The notes beneath the pieces were generated by a model. It did no database searches. It saw nothing but the letters and a program-made list of their open reading frames with translations, and was not told the origin of the DNA. A DNA stretch of 64,000 nucleotides from positions 558,001 through 622,000 of the forward strand of contig CAVWCQ010000011.1 in NCBI GenBank assembly GCA_963753545.1, given 5' to 3'. Every line of letters starts with the position of its first letter. The first letter of the stretch is position 1. Below, piece after piece: positions 35,850-44,549 of the stretch. Source of the stretch: CAVWCQ01 sp963753545. Lineage in GTDB: Bacteria; Chloroflexota; Anaerolineae; Aggregatilineales; Aggregatilineaceae. Made by a program: the position numbers and the translations under genes.

Positions 35850-36293
35850 CTATTCCTTGGCAGCCTCGGCCTGTCCTTCGGCCAACTTTTTTGGACCAAA
35901 TCCCAGCGGCAGCAGATCGGTGAGGGAGCCTTCCCAGGCTACAAGGCCATCAGGATCAGCCAGAATAACCGTCATATCAGGGCCAAATTCGTACAATACC
36001 TGCCGGCAAATGCCGCAGGGGGCCGCCCCATTGCTGGTCACGACGGCTACCGCGCGAAATTCACGTTCGCCCTCGCTGACCGCTTTAAAAGCCGCCGTAC
36101 GTTCGCCGCAAACGGTCGCCCCAAAGGAGGCAATCTCGATGTTGCAGCCCGTGAAGATCGCCCCGGACGCGGTCAGCAGCGCCGCGCCAACCGGATATTC
36201 CGAATAGGGCACATACGCCTTCTCGCGGGCCAATGTCGCCTTCTCTATCAGATCACGCCGCATGTCAGCACTTAGTTTTGCCTGATCAGTCAT
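35850..36293 (-). CDS. cdd: Cytidine deaminase
   Basis: ATG 36291-36293 gives 147 residues (MTDQAKLSADMRRDLIEKA). The active site shows TGCNIEIASFGATVCGERTA (zinc Cys and catalytic Glu) and PCGICRQVLYEF (two zinc Cys). The small homotetrameric type is expected. It deaminates cytidine/deoxycytidine in pyrimidine salvage. The upstream open frame to 36440 has no start signal. Its stop touches the recO start, indicating translational coupling. The C-terminal 20 residues (KKLAEGQAEAAKE) are a charged extension. Confidence 0.92.
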   Translation of the reverse strand: MTDQAKLSADMRRDLIEKATLAREKAYVPYSEYPVGAALLTASGAIFTGCNIEIASFGATVCGERTAAFKAVSEGEREFRAVAVVTSNGAAPCGICRQVLYEFGPDMTVILADPDGLVAWEGSLTDLLPLGFGPKKLAEGQAEAAKE

Positions 36294-36388
36294 TCTCGCA
36301 GCCTCGTAACACGTATTTTTGCAACTTCGAAGGATCGCAGAGTATAACAAAAAAGTGCGTTTTTCGCTCAAAGAGACAGGAAATAGAC

Positions 36389-36905
36389 ATGCCTGATATC
36401 CTGACTGAACGCCTCCGACTGATTCCCCTGACCGCGCCACAGCTCCGGCTGTACCTGGACGATCCGGCGGCGCTCGAACAGGACCTGACTCTCACCCTTT
36501 CGCGGGACGTGATCACCAATGCAGTGCGGCGGGCAATCACAATCAAGCTGGACAAGATGGCGGCTGTTCGCGAGTTCCGATCATCTCTGGTATACCTACT
36601 GGCTGATCGTGATCCGCGAACCGTTGTTTGGCGCGGGGTTGGCGGGGTTTAAAGGTCTGCCGGATGCCGCCGGAGAAGTCGAGATTGGCTACGGCATCGA
36701 TCCGATCTGCCAGGGACACGGCTATATGACCGAAGCGGCCCGCGCCCTGATCGAGTGGGCTTTCCAGTCGCCCACCTGCCGCGCCGTCATCGCGCCCAAT
36801 ACCCTCAACCCGGCCTCGAACCGTGTACTGGAAAAAGTCGGCATGGTTGTTTATGAAGAGACTGGGACGGCACGATCCTGGCGAATCGACAAGCCGCTTG
36901 TTTAG
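36389..36905 (+). CDS. GNAT-family N-acetyltransferase, one frameshift
   Basis: Begins MPDILTERLRLIPLTAPQLR, a RimJ/RimL-like start. The frame breaks near 36580-36590 after VREF. The next frame continues DHLWYTYWLIVIREPLFGAG, GEVEIGYGIDPICQGHGYMT (acetyl-CoA site) and NTLNPASNRVLEKVGM, and stops at TAG 36903-36905. The whole would be about 172 residues. The substrate is unknown. It is divergent from cdd, and its stop lies one base from that of the VOC gene on the other strand. Confidence 0.78.
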
Positions 36906-36906
36906 T

Positions 36907-37300
36907 CTAAACCGTGATCTCGATCCGGTTGCCATCGGGATCAAAAATCACGCTTTCATAATAACCATCCCCCGTGCGGCGCGGTTCTTCGCAGATAAAA
37001 TAATTGGTCATTGCGGAGCCGTTCGACCAGCGCATCGACTGCCGCCTCGGAACCGACCGAGATCGCGATGTGAATGAGCCCGGTGGCCTGCGCCTGTGGA
37101 TCGTTCATCGAGTTGGGGATGGTCGGCATCTGCATCATTTCCAGCCGCGCGCCCGACTCAAAGCTGAGAAAATAGGACTCAAAGTGGGTATCCCGGTTGG
37201 CGTACTTCGGCCCTGCTTTCGCCCCAAAATACGTTTCGTAGAAGACCTTCAGGCGTTCGAGATTGTGAGTCCAGATGGCGACGTGTGCAATGATCCCCAT
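36907..37300 (-). CDS. VOC-superfamily (glyoxalase/bleomycin resistance-like) protein, one frameshift
   Basis: ATG 37298-37300 begins MGIIAHVAIWTHNLERLKVF, a VOC domain half with the metal-ligand His in HVAIW. It continues SYFLSFESGARLEMMQM and TGLIHIAISVGSEAAVDAL. The frame breaks near 37007-37012 (CC where C fits). The next frame gives NYFICEEPRRTGDGYYESV and IFDPDGNRIEITV, the canonical VOC end, with TAG 36907-36909. The full length is 131 residues. The start overlaps the TIM-barrel gene stop (TAATG), so the two are coupled. The reaction is unknown. Confidence 0.8.
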
Positions 37301-38073
37301 TATCCCCGCTCCTTCACCGCATCTTTCACCCATTTTACACTGTGGGCCATAAATTCCTTGTTGTTCGTTTTTACAATAAAGCGGGTGTCATCCGGCACGT
37401 AGCGCGCGACCTGAGTCAGGTGACAGGCCGCCAGCTTGCCCTGGCCCGGATCGTCATGGGTGTCTACTTCGCCGTTGTTGCTGTGGACAAAAACCGTCGA
37501 GCAGTGCGGGCCGATTTTTTGCATCCACAGCGCCAGATCAATGCGGGAATAGACCAGGAAGTGACCAATATCCAGCGCCAATTTCAAGTTGGGCCGGGCG
37601 ACGGCTTCCACAATCCGCGCCAGATAGTAAGGATGAAACTCGAAGGTATTCGCCAGAGAAAGGGTGATTGCCGGGTCAACGCCTTCCATAAAAGATTTCC
37701 AGAAGGTGATACTGCGCGTCACCCAATCTTCCTCGTAGGCCGAGAGGTAGATGATCGGTAAAAACGGTGAATAGAAGACAACCTCGACCGCGCCCAAAGC
37801 ACAGGCAAAATCAACTGCCTGGGTAAAGCGAGTTCGCGTCGCCTCTACATTCAGACGCTCCGGGCTGCCCGGATTCAGATCAATATAAGGGCCGCTGATC
37901 ACCAGTTCGCCGCGATACCCCGCCAGCGCGTCACGAATGGCGGGCAGAGCATCCTGGGTGTGGTCGGCAAAGCCGGGGAACAGGTAATTTTCCAGGTCGA
38001 TTACATCCAACTGAAAAAGATCGGCCCGGTGCGGCGCGATGCTGTCCGAATGAACACTGGCTCCGAATTTCAT
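37300..38073 (-). CDS. Xylose isomerase-like TIM-barrel protein (sugar phosphate isomerase/epimerase family)
   Basis: A 257-residue single-domain barrel starting MKFGASVHSDSIAPHRADLF. Features are LVISGPYIDLNPGSPE, GAVEVVFYSPFLP, NTFEFHPYYLARIVE, LKLALDIGHFLVYS (Asp/His metal-ligand position) and STVFVHSNNGEVDTHD. This matches the AP-endonuclease-2-like fold used by many isomerases and epimerases. A paralogue sits at 52006-52779, with the same length and the same HxNNxGEVDxH signature. The substrate is unknown. It is coupled to the downstream VOC gene. Confidence 0.8.
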   Translation of the reverse strand: MKFGASVHSDSIAPHRADLFQLDVIDLENYLFPGFADHTQDALPAIRDALAGYRGELVISGPYIDLNPGSPERLNVEATRTRFTQAVDFACALGAVEVVFYSPFLPIIYLSAYEEDWVTRSITFWKSFMEGVDPAITLSLANTFEFHPYYLARIVEAVARPNLKLALDIGHFLVYSRIDLALWMQKIGPHCSTVFVHSNNGEVDTHDDPGQGKLAACHLTQVARYVPDDTRFIVKTNNKEFMAHSVKWVKDAVKERG

Positions 38074-38146
38074 GGGTTCGCTTCTCCTACGCAGTAGATC
38101 AGAACAGGCTCAAAAATGTTCCGGCAAGTGCGCGAAGCGCTTCTCT

Positions 38147-39484
38147 TCAATCGGGCGCGGCAGCCGGTTCCTCACGGGAATCTTCCGCCTCAACGGGCGG
38201 GATCGCCTTTTCCACATGGATTTTGCGGATGCGGCGATCATCCACACTGAGTACCTTCATCATCAGGTGATCGGTTTCGATTGCTTCGCCTTCGGTGGGA
38301 ACCTTGCCCAACTTGCTGAAGATATACCCGCCGAGCGTGTCGCTCTCGTCCGTGGGCAGATGCGTTTCCAGCAGGCGGTTCAAATCGTCCAGGTCGATGC
38401 CCGCGTCAATGATATACTCGTTATCGCCCAGTTTCTGGTAGATTTCTTCCTCGTCAATGTCGTATTCGTCGCGGATTTCGCCAACGATCTCTTCGATCAG
38501 GTCTTCGAGCGTGACCAATCCCGCCGTGCCGCCGTACTCATCGACCACAACGGCGAGGTGAATCTTTCGCTGCTGCAAATCGGTCAGCAGATCGACGGCT
38601 TTCTTGAACTCCGGGACAAAATGCGCTGGACGGAGCAGATCACGCAGCGGGCGGTCCAGCGTGCCGTCGCGCCATGCGTTGAGCAGGTCCTTGGCATAGA
38701 GCAGGCCGCGAATGTGATCAATCGTCCCCTCATAAACGGGAATGCGCGAGTGACCGGCATGAACGATGGTATCGAGCGCCTCGCGCAGCGGCGTGTCGAT
38801 TTCAAGCGCGACCATATCAATCCGCGGGACCATCACCTCGCGGGCAAGCGTATCGCCAAACTGGAAAATGGAGTAGATCATCTCCTTTTCCTCATCCTCG
38901 ATGGCCCCGCCTTCGGATCCGGCATCGACCATCAGCTTGATTTCCTCTTCTGTAACCAGCGATCTACTGCCGCGTCCTACGAATGGCGCGGCAAACTGTC
39001 CGCTGATCCATTGCAGTAAAAAAAGGACAGGGGTTAGCAGATGAGCAAAAAAATTCATGGTCCCGGCAGCACTCACCGCAATAGAGTCGGCACGGCCCAG
39101 GGCAATATTGGCAGGCAGCATTTCGCCAAAAACCAGCGTAAAAACGGCTGCTGCCAGCAGCACAACGCCATAAGCCAGCAAATCAGCCAGCATGCCGCCC
39201 AACCCCATATCGAGCAGGGCATCGTGCAGCGGGGGGACGAGGATAACCGTCGATACCAGGGCGATGCCGAAGCGCAGCAGCAGATCAATGATCTGCTGGG
39301 AAGCAAGCAGGCGGGTTGCGTCGTTGGCAAGCGTGAAGGCGCGTTCGGCTCGCGGATCACCTTCCTCGGCTAATTCCTTGAGTTTGGCTTTGTGGGTGTT
39401 GATCAGGGCCACATACGCCATCTTAAAGGCGGCGTTGAGCAAGATAAAGCCGATCAGCACCAAAAACCCAGTTAAGCTGTTCAC
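38147..39484 (-). CDS. CNNM/CorC-like transporter: DUF21, two CBS domains and CorC_HlyC domain
   Basis: A 445-residue protein from GTG 39482-39484 (NSLTGFLVLIGFILLNAAFK). Four membrane segments (to about 170) form the DUF21 domain. The acidic helix EEEIKLMVDAGSEGGAIEDEEKEMI precedes the tandem CBS domains (about 215-335, VMVPRIDMVALEIDTP and HLAVVVDEYGGTAGLVTLED). The C-terminal CorC_HlyC domain (about 350-430) has EYIIDAGIDLDDLNRLLE. The family is involved in Mg2+ and related divalent-cation export or homeostasis; the old name haemolysin C is not a function. A 71-residue ORF overlaps its start by 4 bp. Confidence 0.88.
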   Translation of the reverse strand: MNSLTGFLVLIGFILLNAAFKMAYVALINTHKAKLKELAEEGDPRAERAFTLANDATRLLASQQIIDLLLRFGIALVSTVILVPPLHDALLDMGLGGMLADLLAYGVVLLAAAVFTLVFGEMLPANIALGRADSIAVSAAGTMNFFAHLLTPVLFLLQWISGQFAAPFVGRGSRSLVTEEEIKLMVDAGSEGGAIEDEEKEMIYSIFQFGDTLAREVMVPRIDMVALEIDTPLREALDTIVHAGHSRIPVYEGTIDHIRGLLYAKDLLNAWRDGTLDRPLRDLLRPAHFVPEFKKAVDLLTDLQQRKIHLAVVVDEYGGTAGLVTLEDLIEEIVGEIRDEYDIDEEEIYQKLGDNEYIIDAGIDLDDLNRLLETHLPTDESDTLGGYIFSKLGKVPTEGEAIETDHLMMKVLSVDDRRIRKIHVEKAIPPVEAEDSREEPAAAPD

Positions 39485-39696
39485 CGTGATTTACCTTTTG
39501 CGACTAGTTGCTGGGTAATCTCGTTTCCAGGCAGCACAAATCCCCAACAGACAACACAAAAGGGATCAGCGCGAACGGAAACGTTGAAATTCGTAGAAGG
39601 GGGTTTTTCGGAAGTGTCTTCAGACACGTTTTGTTTCACACGATTAGCTGTCAGAACCGTTACCATTTCCAGTAACGTAGTCTGTAATTGTACCAC
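39481..39696 (-). CDS. Possible small protein translationally coupled to the CNNM gene
   Basis: A 71-residue frame from GTG 39694-39696 (MVQLQTTLLEMVTVLT) ends in a 4-bp GTGA overlap with the next start, an arrangement typical of coupling. It contains a CVVC pair. G+C is lower than in neighbours, there is no good RBS for its own start and I recognise no homologue. It could be chance. Confidence 0.3.
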   Translation of the reverse strand: MVQLQTTLLEMVTVLTANRVKQNVSEDTSEKPPSTNFNVSVRADPFCVVCWGFVLPGNEITQQLVAKGKSR

Positions 39697-39876
39697 GAAC
39701 AGGGCGGGCCGAAAAGCCTGTTGTGCAATTTACATGACTCCTTCAAGCCTGAACAGAAAGAATTTTCGCGTGCGATTGATTAAGATTGCACTATTTCTTG
39801 AGCAAATCTTATATCATCATCCCGTCTTGCATTGAAAAAACGGTCAATTTGCTCTGTCCACAAGCCCCACATCGGC

Positions 39877-39882
39877 TATAAT
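39877..39882 (+). promoter_or_regulatory. -10 box (TATAAT) of the lipoprotein gene
   Basis: CGGCTATAATG, 52 bp before the start at 39934. TGTCCA lies 16 bp upstream as a weak -35. The same GC-TATAAT context is seen at 49492 and 58041. Confidence 0.45.
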
Positions 39883-39933
39883 GTGGGATATCGCAGCGTT
39901 TTTTTGGATAATGAGGGATTTCTCACTCCTCCC

Positions 39934-40722
39934 ATGCAACGACAGTATTGGCGCTGGCTGTGGATTTGGGTGGGGGTTCTCGTTGCGGGCTGCGGCCAGG
40001 CCTGGTCTTCGGACCGGACATCGCCGCAACCCACGCGTGACCCAACTCTGCCCTTGTGGAGCTATACCCTAGCGCCGCCATCCCTCACGCCCAGTGTGTG
40101 GGCGTTGCATACGGCGGACGGCCCTGCCCTGCTGCCGCTGACCCTTTATCTGTCCGTGACTGCTCCTGTCTGCTATGAGACACCTATTGGAAGCCTGGTA
40201 TGTATGGGACAGATTAAAAATGGATTTCACCTGCCGATGGAGGGAATCTGGATCGGCGTGCAGCTTTTGGCTGCCGATGGACAATCGCTGGCCGCTGGAG
40301 CCTCGCCGCTGGCCGAGGCCGTCCTGGAACCCGGACTGGCGGGGCCGTATCGCATCCAGTTTGACTCGGTGCCCGCCGGTTATGTCGAAACGTACGCTTT
40401 CGTGATCTCGGGGAATATTGCTGAAAATGTGGCACAGCGCTACGCCAATCTCAGCACCAAGCAGGTTGGCGTTCTGTTTATCGAGGGGCACTACCAGATC
40501 ACACTGTCTCTCTGCAACCAGAGTTCCCGGCCCGCCGATCAAATTACGCTGACGATTACTTTACTCGGAGAAGAGGGCGAAGTCACCGGGTTCCGCCAGC
40601 TTTTCCTGGACGAGTACCTGCTGCCCAGAGAATGTCTGACCGTCAGCAGCCAGGTGATTCCCCAGGGAAAAAACACCGTCGCCTTCGATACTGTTGCCGA
40701 GGGGCGGCTGCTCGGCAATTAA
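39934..40722 (+). CDS. Lipoprotein of unknown function
   Basis: ATG 39934 starts MQRQYWRWLWIWVGVLVAGC, a short signal peptide with a lipobox, 262 residues in all. A Ser/Thr/Pro-rich linker (to about 45) precedes two beta-rich parts with VCMGQIKNGFHLPMEGIWI and SLCNQSSRPADQITLTITLLG. The layout looks like one or two immunoglobulin-type (FxLYD/NEW3-like) domains. No catalytic motif is seen. Earlier in-frame starts would place charged residues before the signal helix and lie upstream of the promoter. It is convergent with rsmA, 13 bp apart. Confidence 0.68.
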   Translation: MQRQYWRWLWIWVGVLVAGCGQAWSSDRTSPQPTRDPTLPLWSYTLAPPSLTPSVWALHTADGPALLPLTLYLSVTAPVCYETPIGSLVCMGQIKNGFHLPMEGIWIGVQLLAADGQSLAAGASPLAEAVLEPGLAGPYRIQFDSVPAGYVETYAFVISGNIAENVAQRYANLSTKQVGVLFIEGHYQITLSLCNQSSRPADQITLTITLLGEEGEVTGFRQLFLDEYLLPRECLTVSSQVIPQGKNTVAFDTVAEGRLLGN

Positions 40723-40735
40723 ATTGCTTCGGCAA

Positions 40736-41560
40736 TTAAGTCACTGATTTACTGAACACCTGCGCCATTGCCGCCCATTCTTCCAGCGACAGGGTTTCGG
40801 CACGGCGCGAAGAATCGATATTCACACTGTCCAGCACCGCATCTACCCGCGCTTTATCCAGCCCCAGCCCTGCACTCAATGAATTACGCAGTTGTTTACG
40901 CTTCTGCCCAAACCCGGCCCGCACTACGCGGAAAAACGTCTCATCATCAGGCACTTCCACCGGAGGGCGATCATAAACATCAATCCGCGCCACTGCCGAC
41001 TCGACATCAGGACGGGGCCAGAATGCAGCCGGATTCAGACGCATGACAATCTGTGGGTGCCCGTAATACTGCACGCTGACGCCTAACAGGCTGAGATCGC
41101 CGGGTGCTGCGACCAGTCTATCGCCCACTTCGCGCTGGACAGTAATCACTAACCGCTGCGGCTTCGGCCTGTTTTCAAGGAGTTGGCGCAAAATAGCGCT
41201 GGTGATGTAGTACGGCAGATTGGCAACAACAAAATAGGGAACATCCCCCACCAGATCACGCACATTAACGTTAAGAATATCGGCGTGGACGATGCGGACA
41301 TGCGGCTGATCGGCAAATTCCCGTTCCAGCAGAGGCAGCAAACGGTCATCCGTTTCGACGGCCACTACCCGGCTGGCACGGCGGGCCAGGACGCGAGTCA
41401 GGTTACCTGTGCCAGCGCCGATTTCCAAGACCGTTGCACCGGCGGGCAATTCTGCCAGATCGACGATTTTTTCAAGCGCATTCGGGTCGTGCAGAAAATT
41501 CTGACCGAGGCTTTTCTTCGGCGTGATTTCGTAATGATCGAGCAATTGGCGGTCATTCAT
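40736..41560 (-). CDS. rsmA: 16S rRNA (adenine(1518)/(1519)-N6)-dimethyltransferase RsmA/KsgA
   Basis: A 274-residue enzyme starting MNDRQLLDHYEITPKKSLGQ. Motif order: GQNFLHDPNALEKIV, SAM loop VLEIGAGTGNLTRVL, acidic VVAVETDDRLLP, HADILNVNV and catalytic NLPYYITSAIL. The C-terminal helical domain includes FGQKRKQLRNSL. It dimethylates two adenines in helix 45 of 16S rRNA during 30S maturation. It lies 3 bp after the G5-domain gene, so they are cotranscribed. This pairing of a surface G5/DUF348 gene with ksgA also occurs in Firmicutes (yabE near ksgA). Confidence 0.95.
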   Translation of the reverse strand: MNDRQLLDHYEITPKKSLGQNFLHDPNALEKIVDLAELPAGATVLEIGAGTGNLTRVLARRASRVVAVETDDRLLPLLEREFADQPHVRIVHADILNVNVRDLVGDVPYFVVANLPYYITSAILRQLLENRPKPQRLVITVQREVGDRLVAAPGDLSLLGVSVQYYGHPQIVMRLNPAAFWPRPDVESAVARIDVYDRPPVEVPDDETFFRVVRAGFGQKRKQLRNSLSAGLGLDKARVDAVLDSVNIDSSRRAETLSLEEWAAMAQVFSKSVT

Positions 41561-41563
41561 TTT

Positions 41564-42640
41564 CTACGTTTCCCAATAAACTACCTGGACAGAGGGCCAT
41601 ATTCGATTAACGCGGGTTCCGGCAAACGAGATCACTCGTTCCTCGATGATCGTGCGCGCCGTTTCTGCGCCGTCTTCAAGCCGCACCTTGCTCAGGCGCT
41701 CATTCTCTCCTGCCACGCCGGGCCAAATCACCTGCTTCTCACCGGGATCCAGTGCTGGATTAGGCCGGTAGTGAGTCGAATAGGGCACAACCACCTGCTC
41801 GCTGACCAACTGCTCCGTCACCCGTACCACCCGAACCGTCATGTTTGGGTTCAGGGGTGCATCCAATGGCGGAATGGTGTAATCTTCGCCCAGCGGCGCG
41901 ACACCAATGGTCGCCAGCGCATCGGCTACCGTCGGCCCATGTGACCGGGTCACGATCTGTTTCCCATCGGCTACCAGAGTTATAGGCATCGCCCGGTTGA
42001 TCTGGATGACCATCCCATCCACGACCAGCTCAGAGGGCCCAGGGCTAATGCCGTCGCCCAGGTAGAGTTCCAGCCCCAGATCATCAAGAGCGCGGGCGAC
42101 ATCCGGCTGGACCGTATAGGCGTTAACGGTGCGCTCACCGTCAATCACCTGAATGGCGGCACTGTGCAAAACAGTAATTTCCGCTGGAGCACGATCCCAG
42201 GAGGCTGATTCCACCTGCTCCGGCGATAAATTCTGCCCATCAACCCGCAAGACGTCGTAGGGGCCAACACTGATGTTCTGTTCTGCCAAAATAGCCAATG
42301 GATTATTCTGAACGGTACGCACAGGAAAGGCTTGCCCGGCAGCTTCAATCACCACGACAGCCGCTTTATGGACGCGAATGGTCATGCCATCTTTCAGGCG
42401 CGTCGTGGGGTCTGGTTCAACCGTGTCTTCGGGATCGATCAGGATATCCGCTTCGTCCAGCACATCGCCCACCGTAGCAGCGTGGGTGTGCACATGGCGT
42501 ACACTGCCGTTCACGTCAATTGTGATGGCAGTCTCGGTGAGCCAGTTAATCCACAGCCCCAGGGCGACCAACAACGCGAGGATGGCCAGACCAGCCAGCC
42601 AGAACCACCACTTGCGAGACAAAAAAGCGAAAGACTTCAT
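41564..42640 (-). CDS. Membrane-anchored G5/DUF348 (YabE/Rpf-like) cell-wall protein
   Basis: ATG 42638-42640 (MKSFAFLSRKWWFWLAG) gives 358 residues. One N-terminal helix (about 12-33) anchors the protein. Three ubiquitin-like DUF348 repeats follow (VNGSVRHVHTHAATVGDVLD, then two more with VDGQNL and VADGKQIVTRSHGPTVADAL). A G5 domain lies near the C-terminus (VRVTEQLVSEQVVVPYSTHY). No catalytic 3D/resuscitation domain is seen, so it is an adhesion or wall-binding version. It lies just downstream of SRP RNA and immediately before rsmA. Confidence 0.85.
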   Translation of the reverse strand: MKSFAFLSRKWWFWLAGLAILALLVALGLWINWLTETAITIDVNGSVRHVHTHAATVGDVLDEADILIDPEDTVEPDPTTRLKDGMTIRVHKAAVVVIEAAGQAFPVRTVQNNPLAILAEQNISVGPYDVLRVDGQNLSPEQVESASWDRAPAEITVLHSAAIQVIDGERTVNAYTVQPDVARALDDLGLELYLGDGISPGPSELVVDGMVIQINRAMPITLVADGKQIVTRSHGPTVADALATIGVAPLGEDYTIPPLDAPLNPNMTVRVVRVTEQLVSEQVVVPYSTHYRPNPALDPGEKQVIWPGVAGENERLSKVRLEDGAETARTIIEERVISFAGTRVNRIWPSVQVVYWET

Positions 42641-42673
42641 GCTGATCCAACACAACAAAAAGCGGCGATTGTT

Positions 42674-42795
42674 GGCACGCTGCTCGGGCCAGGCACTCCT
42701 GCGGCACCCAGAGTAAAATCCTTAGTGCTGCTGCCTTCCGGCCCTGACACGGTTCGGACGCCCTGCCGCGCAGGACCCAGTCCGAGCAACCTACC
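42674..42795 (-). ncRNA. ffs: Signal recognition particle RNA (small bacterial 4.5S type)
   Basis: On the minus strand the conserved apical motif GTCAGGGCCGGAAGGCAGCA followed by GCACTAAGG is clear, with GGGCGTCCGAACCGT before it. The long stem is closed by TTGCTCGG / CCGAGCAG and TCCTGC..GGCA / TGCCGCAGGA. The RNA binds Ffh for cotranslational targeting. Ends are estimated from the outer stem. Confidence 0.9.
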
Positions 42796-42901
42796 AGCAA
42801 TCCACCGCCAGTGGACCATAATCACATCGCCTATCAGTGATGTGTGAAAAGTTTAGCGGATTCCACCCTGATTGTCAATTGCGATGCTGCCTGGGCATGT
42901 T

Positions 42902-43651
42902 CTACTGCACAGTGCTGATCATGCTGCGCCGCGCGACACCGCTGAGCAGTCCCGTTTTGCCCGTCATCTGCTTGCCAATGGTAAGACCATTGGGGCCGAT
43001 ACTGTAGCTGTGGATCGCAGTATCGTGCGCCGATGAGCGCATCTTCAGGACGACAATCGCCCGCCCGATGGTACTGTCAATCTCCAGGTAGCGGAGCATG
43101 ATCAGGCTGTCCACCACGAACGATAGGCGGCCCTTCTCATCGGGGGTATAGTCGCCGCGCATCTCCTCAGCCAGATAGAGCACCGTGATCCCTTCCCGGC
43201 GGAAAGCGCTGACGATCTGGTGGTAGACACTGCGCAGTTCTTTGGCGTCGGTCACGGACTGCGTAAAATGCGTCAGGCTGTCGAGCACGACCCGCTTAAT
43301 CTCATGGTTCTGGATCGACTGCATGAGGCTGCTTTCGGGCGTGGCAAGGCTCTTGGTCAGGACCTGCGGCGACGTAAAGACAATGTGGAACTTGCCTTCT
43401 TTTTCCAGTGCTGGCAGATTCCAACCCAGACTGGTGGCGTCACGATAGAGCGAATTAGGGAATTCCTCGAAAGAGATGAACAGCCCGGCTTCGCCCCGGC
43501 GCACACCTTCCATCAGATATTGCAGGCCGAACGTTGTTTTGCCTGTACCGGGTGCGCCGCGAACGAGAGTCGCGGACTGGGGGATAAAGCCTCCGCCCAG
43601 CATGTCGTCCAGACCGGGAATGCCGCTGATCACTCGCTCGTCTTTGCTCAT
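42902..43651 (-). CDS. KaiC-like RecA-superfamily ATPase (single domain)
   Basis: A 249-residue protein with SGIPGLDDMLGGGFIPQSATL, Walker A RGAPGTGKTT (31-40), LFISFEEFPNSLYRDA and Walker B KRVVLDSLTHF. This is the KaiC/RAD55/GvpD pattern. The C-terminal part, DSLIMLRYLEIDSTIGRAIV and MRSSAHDTAIHSYSIGPNG, is typical of KaiC-like signalling ATPases. There is no second domain, KaiA or KaiB nearby, so a circadian role is not implied. It follows a pair of Thr-Pro-rich surface proteins by 21 bp and is probably in their operon. Confidence 0.85.
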   Translation of the reverse strand: MSKDERVISGIPGLDDMLGGGFIPQSATLVRGAPGTGKTTFGLQYLMEGVRRGEAGLFISFEEFPNSLYRDATSLGWNLPALEKEGKFHIVFTSPQVLTKSLATPESSLMQSIQNHEIKRVVLDSLTHFTQSVTDAKELRSVYHQIVSAFRREGITVLYLAEEMRGDYTPDEKGRLSFVVDSLIMLRYLEIDSTIGRAIVVLKMRSSAHDTAIHSYSIGPNGLTIGKQMTGKTGLLSGVARRSMISTVQ

Positions 43652-43672
43652 CGCGCGCTCCTAACGATTGGT

Positions 43673-44446
43673 TCAATAGGGATGGTTCTGAACTAAATCT
43701 ACTATGGCAACATTGCGCTGGCAAGTATTACCCGTCTCGATGCTGATGACGTCGGATACGACACCGCCCACCGGGCCGAGCAGGCGCAGCGCATAGGTCG
43801 CCGTGCGCGGCGCAGAACCCAGTCTGAACTCAAAGCCGCCATCACCCCAGCGCGACGCGGAGCCGGAGAACAATACCTGATGGAAATTTTCTCCCGTCAC
43901 TTCAACCGCGATATTAGGCAGTGGGTTGCCATCCAGTCCGGTGACCGTCCCAGCGATGCTCAACCACTGGCAGCCCTCCGGCCCAGAATTCGCCTCGTAG
44001 CGCACCGCCGAGGCCGTAAAGGGGAATTCAGCAAGCGTTGGAACCGGGATCGGCGTACTGGCGGGACCGGGCGGCAGCACGGTTCCGCTGCCATCGTCCA
44101 GCGGTTGATCGGGCGCGCCACCTGCCGGGCCAGCCAACACACTGGTTGCGGTCGGCGTGAGGGTCGGCGTCTGGCTTGGTGTGGGTGTGATCGAAGGCGT
44201 CAGCGTCGGCGTTTGCGTCAGCGTCGGCGTCAGAGTTTCAGTCGGGGTCATGCTGGGCGTATAGGTCGCTGTCGGGGTGAGCGTTGGCGGAACGAGGCGC
44301 GTCGGCGATGGCTGCAACGGGAGCGGGTTGAGTGGCGTGCTGGGATCGTTGATGATCAAAACAATCAGCACCAAAACGCCCACCGACAACACCAGAAACA
44401 GCATCGTGATGCCATCGTACAAACTCGAAGCGCGATTACTCGACAT
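43673..44446 (-). CDS. Anchored surface protein with Thr-Pro stalk, paralogue 1
   Basis: A 257-residue protein. One N-terminal helix (about 12-33: GITMLFLVLSVGVLVLIVLI) is followed by an 80-residue stalk of TPTxTPS repeats. A roughly 105-residue C-terminal domain runs from GPEGCQWLSIAGTVTGLDGN to NTCQRNVAIVDLVQ. The domain has two cysteines and looks like a small immunoglobulin- or carboxypeptidase-regulatory-like sandwich. The next gene upstream is a paralogue with the same architecture and the same C-W...G and C..N-AI ends. Function unknown. It is followed by the KaiC-like gene. Confidence 0.75.
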   Translation of the reverse strand: MSSNRASSLYDGITMLFLVLSVGVLVLIVLIINDPSTPLNPLPLQPSPTRLVPPTLTPTATYTPSMTPTETLTPTLTQTPTLTPSITPTPSQTPTLTPTATSVLAGPAGGAPDQPLDDGSGTVLPPGPASTPIPVPTLAEFPFTASAVRYEANSGPEGCQWLSIAGTVTGLDGNPLPNIAVEVTGENFHQVLFSGSASRWGDGGFEFRLGSAPRTATYALRLLGPVGGVVSDVISIETGNTCQRNVAIVDLVQNHPY

Positions 44447-44549
44447 GAAAAGCCGCCTGCTGCTCTAGGTTCTCAAACAATGCGGGGCGTGACACTCCCC
44501 ACGCCCCGTGAGAGTGGGTTGCCCCACTTTTTCATTCTTTCCACCCCCG

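Noticed and set aside
42902..43651. Circadian clock kaiC
   Set aside because: Single ATPase domain with no kaiA/kaiB; such KaiC-like proteins are common in bacteria and archaea without clocks.
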